Origin: Trochalopteron elliotii
Taxonomy: Eukaryota > Chordata > Aves > Passeriformes > Leiothrichidae
Assembly: GCA_024734555.1 (NCBI GenBank)
Contig: JANPWX010000097.1
Location: 1,069,391 to 1,133,390 of the forward strand
Reading direction: 5' to 3'
Length of the DNA: 64,000 bases
A program made the position numbers and the translations under genes. This document shows, in pieces, positions 61,292 through 64,000 of this stretch. Position 1 is the first letter of the stretch. The number at the start of each line of letters is the position of its first letter. The notes below the pieces were generated by a model. The model saw only the letters and a list, made by a program, of their open reading frames with translations. It did no database searches and was not told where the DNA came from.

Positions 61292-62028
61292 GGGACATTA
61301 ACAACTTCTCTGGGAAACCTGTTCAGTGCCTTACTACCCTTACACAACTTCCTCTAATCTAAACCTACTCTGTGTCAGTTTGAAGCATTGTCCCTTGTCC
61401 TGCCATGCTCTTGTAAACAGTCTCTCTCCACCAGTCTTGTGGGCTCCCCTCAGGTACTGGAAGGCCACAGATAGGTCACCCTGAAGTGTTCTCTTCTCCA
61501 GCCTGAACAGTCCAAACTCTTTTCCCCTTTCCCCACAGAACAGGTGCTTCATCCCTCTAATCTCCTTAGTGGCCCTCTTCTGGACTCATTCTAGCAAGTC
61601 CATGTCTGTCCTCTGCTGCAGGTCCCAAAGCTGGGTGCAGCACTGCAGATGAGGTCTCATGAGCACAGAGAAGAGAGGCAAAATTGCTTCCCTGCTTTTG
61701 ATGCAGCCCAGGGTGTGATTGGTTTTCTGGGCTGCAAGTGCACACTGCCAGGCTGTGTCCAGCCTCTCACCCACCAGCATCCCCAAGCCCTTCTTGGCAG
61801 GCTTTTGATCTGTTCAACCCCAGTCTGTATTGCTAGTGTAGGTTGCCCTTATCCAGGTGCAGCACCATACACTTCTTAAATCTTAAATCTTAAATCTTAA
61901 GTAAAGTGTAAAGTTCTTAAATCTAATGAGATTCCCATGCAACCAGTTCTTGAACTTGTCCAGGTCCCCCTGGATGGCATCCCATACCTCTAAACTTGGT
62001 GTCTGAGGGTGCACTTAGTGATGTCATA
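61292..62028 (-). mobile_element. CR1 LINE fragment, ORF2 C-terminal part, lacking its 3' terminus
   Basis: Minus-strand CR1 of about 740 bp. Plus-strand blocks: 'aacttctctgggaaacctgt', 'cctctaatctaaacctactc', 'ggtactggaaggccacagat', 'cttctccagcctgaacag', 'agtggccctcttctggact', 'gatgcagcccagggtgtgat', 'aagcccttcttggcaggct', 'gtccaggtccccctggatgg' and 'ctgagggtgcactta'. Minus-strand frames encode LFRLEKRTLQGDLSVAFQYL (61340-61552) and SREAILPLFSVLMRPHLQCC (61586-61786). No octamer tail is found to the left of 61292, so the 3' UTR end is missing. It carries an internal heptamer expansion at 61875-61900. Inactive. Confidence 0.95.
61875..61900. repeat. heptamer tandem repeat inside the CR1 copy
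   Basis: About 3.5 units of CTTAAAT/cttaaat-type heptamer, followed by further degenerate copies to about 61925 (cttaagtaaagtgtaaagttcttaaatct). It sits at the CR1 position normally reading caggaccttgcacttgg...gttgaacctcatgagg, and appears to replace or interrupt it. Secondary slippage after insertion is inferred. Confidence 0.85.
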
Positions 62029-63739
62029 TTCTTCTGTCTTCACATACATAACCATAAAATGACACTGACTAAATAAATTTACATACAGAAGAGTATTTGG
62101 CTGTATAAAACTGTGCATCCTTGAGTGACTTTCAAAAAGGGATATGTAGGCAGGTATCAGCCTGCCTCTACAGCAGGCAGAGAAACTATCCCTGCTTTAC
62201 CACATTTGATATGGTGCCAGTTATCCCATTTTAGTTTCATCTGTTTTGTCAGTCTGCAACACGAGGCTGCCTAGTGATGATCTTTCCCCTCTCTACTGCC
62301 CCACAGAGTGATGTACAAGCATTGGTGCAACAGGGTGAAACAGTTTCTCCATTGTGGCTCTGGTCCTTGCAATAGCAAGCAAAACAATTTTGGGCAAGCC
62401 TCCTTTCTTCCTCCTAGAACATCTGCAGTAAGGTAACATTAAGGTCTGTTACTGGAGCTTTGAGCTGATGATCTTTAAATGAAAGACAATTTCTAAACTT
62501 CAAATACTGTTAAAGAAATAGGAGGACTTGGCTGAAGCAAAAAAACCCAAATGCAAGTATGTGCATTAATGAAATAAGAGTATCCAACACTATTTGCCTG
62601 TTAATGGTGGAGGAGCAGGGCAAAAGTTAATAACCCTTTGACCCCAGCAAATCCACGCTTGAAAGGGAGGGGATTAAAATGTCTTAAAAATCATGTGCTA
62701 GAAACTCAGAGAGCTTAACATTTTCCTTATGCTGATGTCAGATGACTTTCCCAACTCCTACATCAATTATAAATAACTCCAGCAGGTTAAAACTGAAGTA
62801 CACAGGTGCTGGTATTAAGGTAAGAGTTTTTGTAAAAATCTTTAGGGTGTCTTGACTTGGCAGGCTCCACTTTACTGCCTTTGTCCAGGGGACTGCTATG
62901 AAACATCTGAATTGTCTCTACAGATTATCATGATCCTGTTCTCCATTTTCACCAATATTCTATTTTGTGAGTGTGGGAGTACACAGACATGTGATCATCC
63001 CATTGGAGAAGGCCCCTTCCAGCTTTACAGACCACTTGTGCTGGGCTCAGTCTCTTCTTCCTCCTGAAAATGCAGTAAGAATTCATCCAAATTACCAGCT
63101 CTGCTTAGCAGCATGAAAACAAAATTAAAAAGAGGAAATACAAGCATAGCTGTAACCTACCTGGTGGAAGAAGGGAAATACAAAACTCTACCAGATTTTA
63201 TATAGAAAAAAAACTTCAGTGTGGTAAAAAGGAGAAGATATATTAATCAACATGCTAAAATGATGTATGTTAATGATTATAACAAAATATTTATAAGATC
63301 CAACAAAAATAAAATAAACAATAGATGTTCAAATTATCTAAACCCAGAATCTCTCAAGAAGAACAAATCCTTTTGCATGTTAGTAGCAAATGTTTGTGTG
63401 ACACCAGTAAAACCGTGTCTGATATTACAATAAATATGAAGAGGAAAAAGCATTACCCCAAAACATCAACAATCTGCCTCTGTTCCAGTAATAAAGTCAT
63501 TACTTCTGTGACTAACACAAATGACTGAAGATTTTTACAGCCATCCTGTCTGCACAACACTCAGCTGCAATGAAATTGCCTTCTTACTCCAGAGAGACAC
63601 AAAATTTAACTTGTAGTCATCTGAGAACTGCTTGCACAGTGACACATTTGTGCTGGAGAGAAAACAAAAAAACCAAACCAGGCTCACAATTTTCATTCAC
63701 ATGCTTTCAGGTCTTGTAAAATTACATCCACTGAAGCTT
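62029..63739. other. non-coding unique sequence, nothing seen
   Basis: No repeat family or exon recognised. Overlapping plus-strand frames at 63221-63528 are AT-rich and N/K-biased, without family resemblance. Confidence 0.55.
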
Positions 63740-63833
63740 GAAAATGTAATTTACTACTTTATGTTACTTAATACATATATATATGTACATATACATATGT
63801 ATTAGGTAATATAAAACAGTAAATTACATTTTC
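63740..63833. repeat. 94-bp near-perfect AT-rich palindrome
   Basis: Arms 63740-63777 and 63796-63833 (38 bp each) are inverted copies with four differences, all transitions. The 18-nt centre is itself nearly self-complementary (around atatgtacatat), so the whole behaves as one long hairpin or cruciform. It could be a degenerate MITE-like foldback element or an AT palindrome formed by replication slippage. No flanking target-site duplication is obvious. Confidence 0.9.
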
Positions 63834-63925
63834 TTATAATTATAATATACATATTATACATTTTATTTATAATTTTATATATATAATTATATTGTAGTTA
63901 TTATATAAGTACAAATAAGTGATAA
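63834..63925. repeat. AT-rich low-complexity stretch
   Basis: Immediately right of the palindrome, about 75 bp of almost pure A/T (ataattataatatac..., ttatatatataattat...). Probably an extension of the same AT-rich instability zone. Confidence 0.9.
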
Positions 63926-64000
63926 ATTTGATTCCTGGAGGAAGCCCTCCCTTGCCATCCACTGAGTCTGAAACCAGCTGCTGCTTTCTCACCAAATTGG

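Noticed and set aside
1..64000. CRISPR arrays, bacterial operons, prophage or plasmid functions
   Set aside because: No regularly spaced direct repeats with spacers and no prokaryotic gene organisation; the LINE and SINE content is that of a bird or other sauropsid.

Overview
This window is vertebrate, almost certainly avian, non-coding chromosomal DNA. Three features of the sequence point there. Base composition is AT-rich with few CpGs. Open frames are short and scattered (the longest is 150 codons) with no recognisable protein. The only abundant interspersed repeat I recognise is the CR1 LINE, including copies that end in the ATTCTRTG-type 3' tail typical of bird CR1. No bacterial or archaeal features are present (no operons, Shine-Dalgarno-spaced genes or CRISPR arrays). 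I cannot assign species or chromosome.

Layout. 1-16 kb: mostly unique sequence with one very old CR1 reverse-transcriptase fragment (2330-3306), poly-T/poly-A tracts, a CA microsatellite and small remnants of a dispersed palindromic element. 16-20 kb: a CR1 3' end (16296-16515), an enhancer-like homeodomain/octamer-motif cluster (about 17505-17745), a probable MIR SINE remnant (18290-18405) and a second old CR1 ORF2 fragment (18955-19340). 20-35 kb: largely featureless, with a 22-bp hairpin at 21135-21187 and a G-rich purine tract near 22417. 35-45 kb: a CR1 3' end (35608-35722), a G/T-only skewed tract (37195-37365), and two CR1 copies in inverted orientation (42390-43003 plus, 43502-44292 minus). 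45-53 kb: three CR1 3' ends from at least two families, a large GGAA/GGCA microsatellite and a 16-bp minisatellite. 53-64 kb: a motif-rich block near 58.0-58.35 kb, a short CR1 tail, a CR1 ORF2 fragment (61292-62028) carrying a heptamer repeat, and a near-perfect 94-bp AT-rich palindrome at 63740-63833.

No protein-coding or structural RNA gene can be supported. The window reads as a gene desert or the inside of a very large intron. Three segments have weak exon-like or decayed-coding character and are listed as findings only. I found no evidence of a novel multi-gene system. The most unusual objects are structural: the terminal palindrome, the small hairpin, the inverted CR1 pair and the strand-asymmetric G/T tract. 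Repeat family assignments rest on recognition of consensus blocks, not on a database search.
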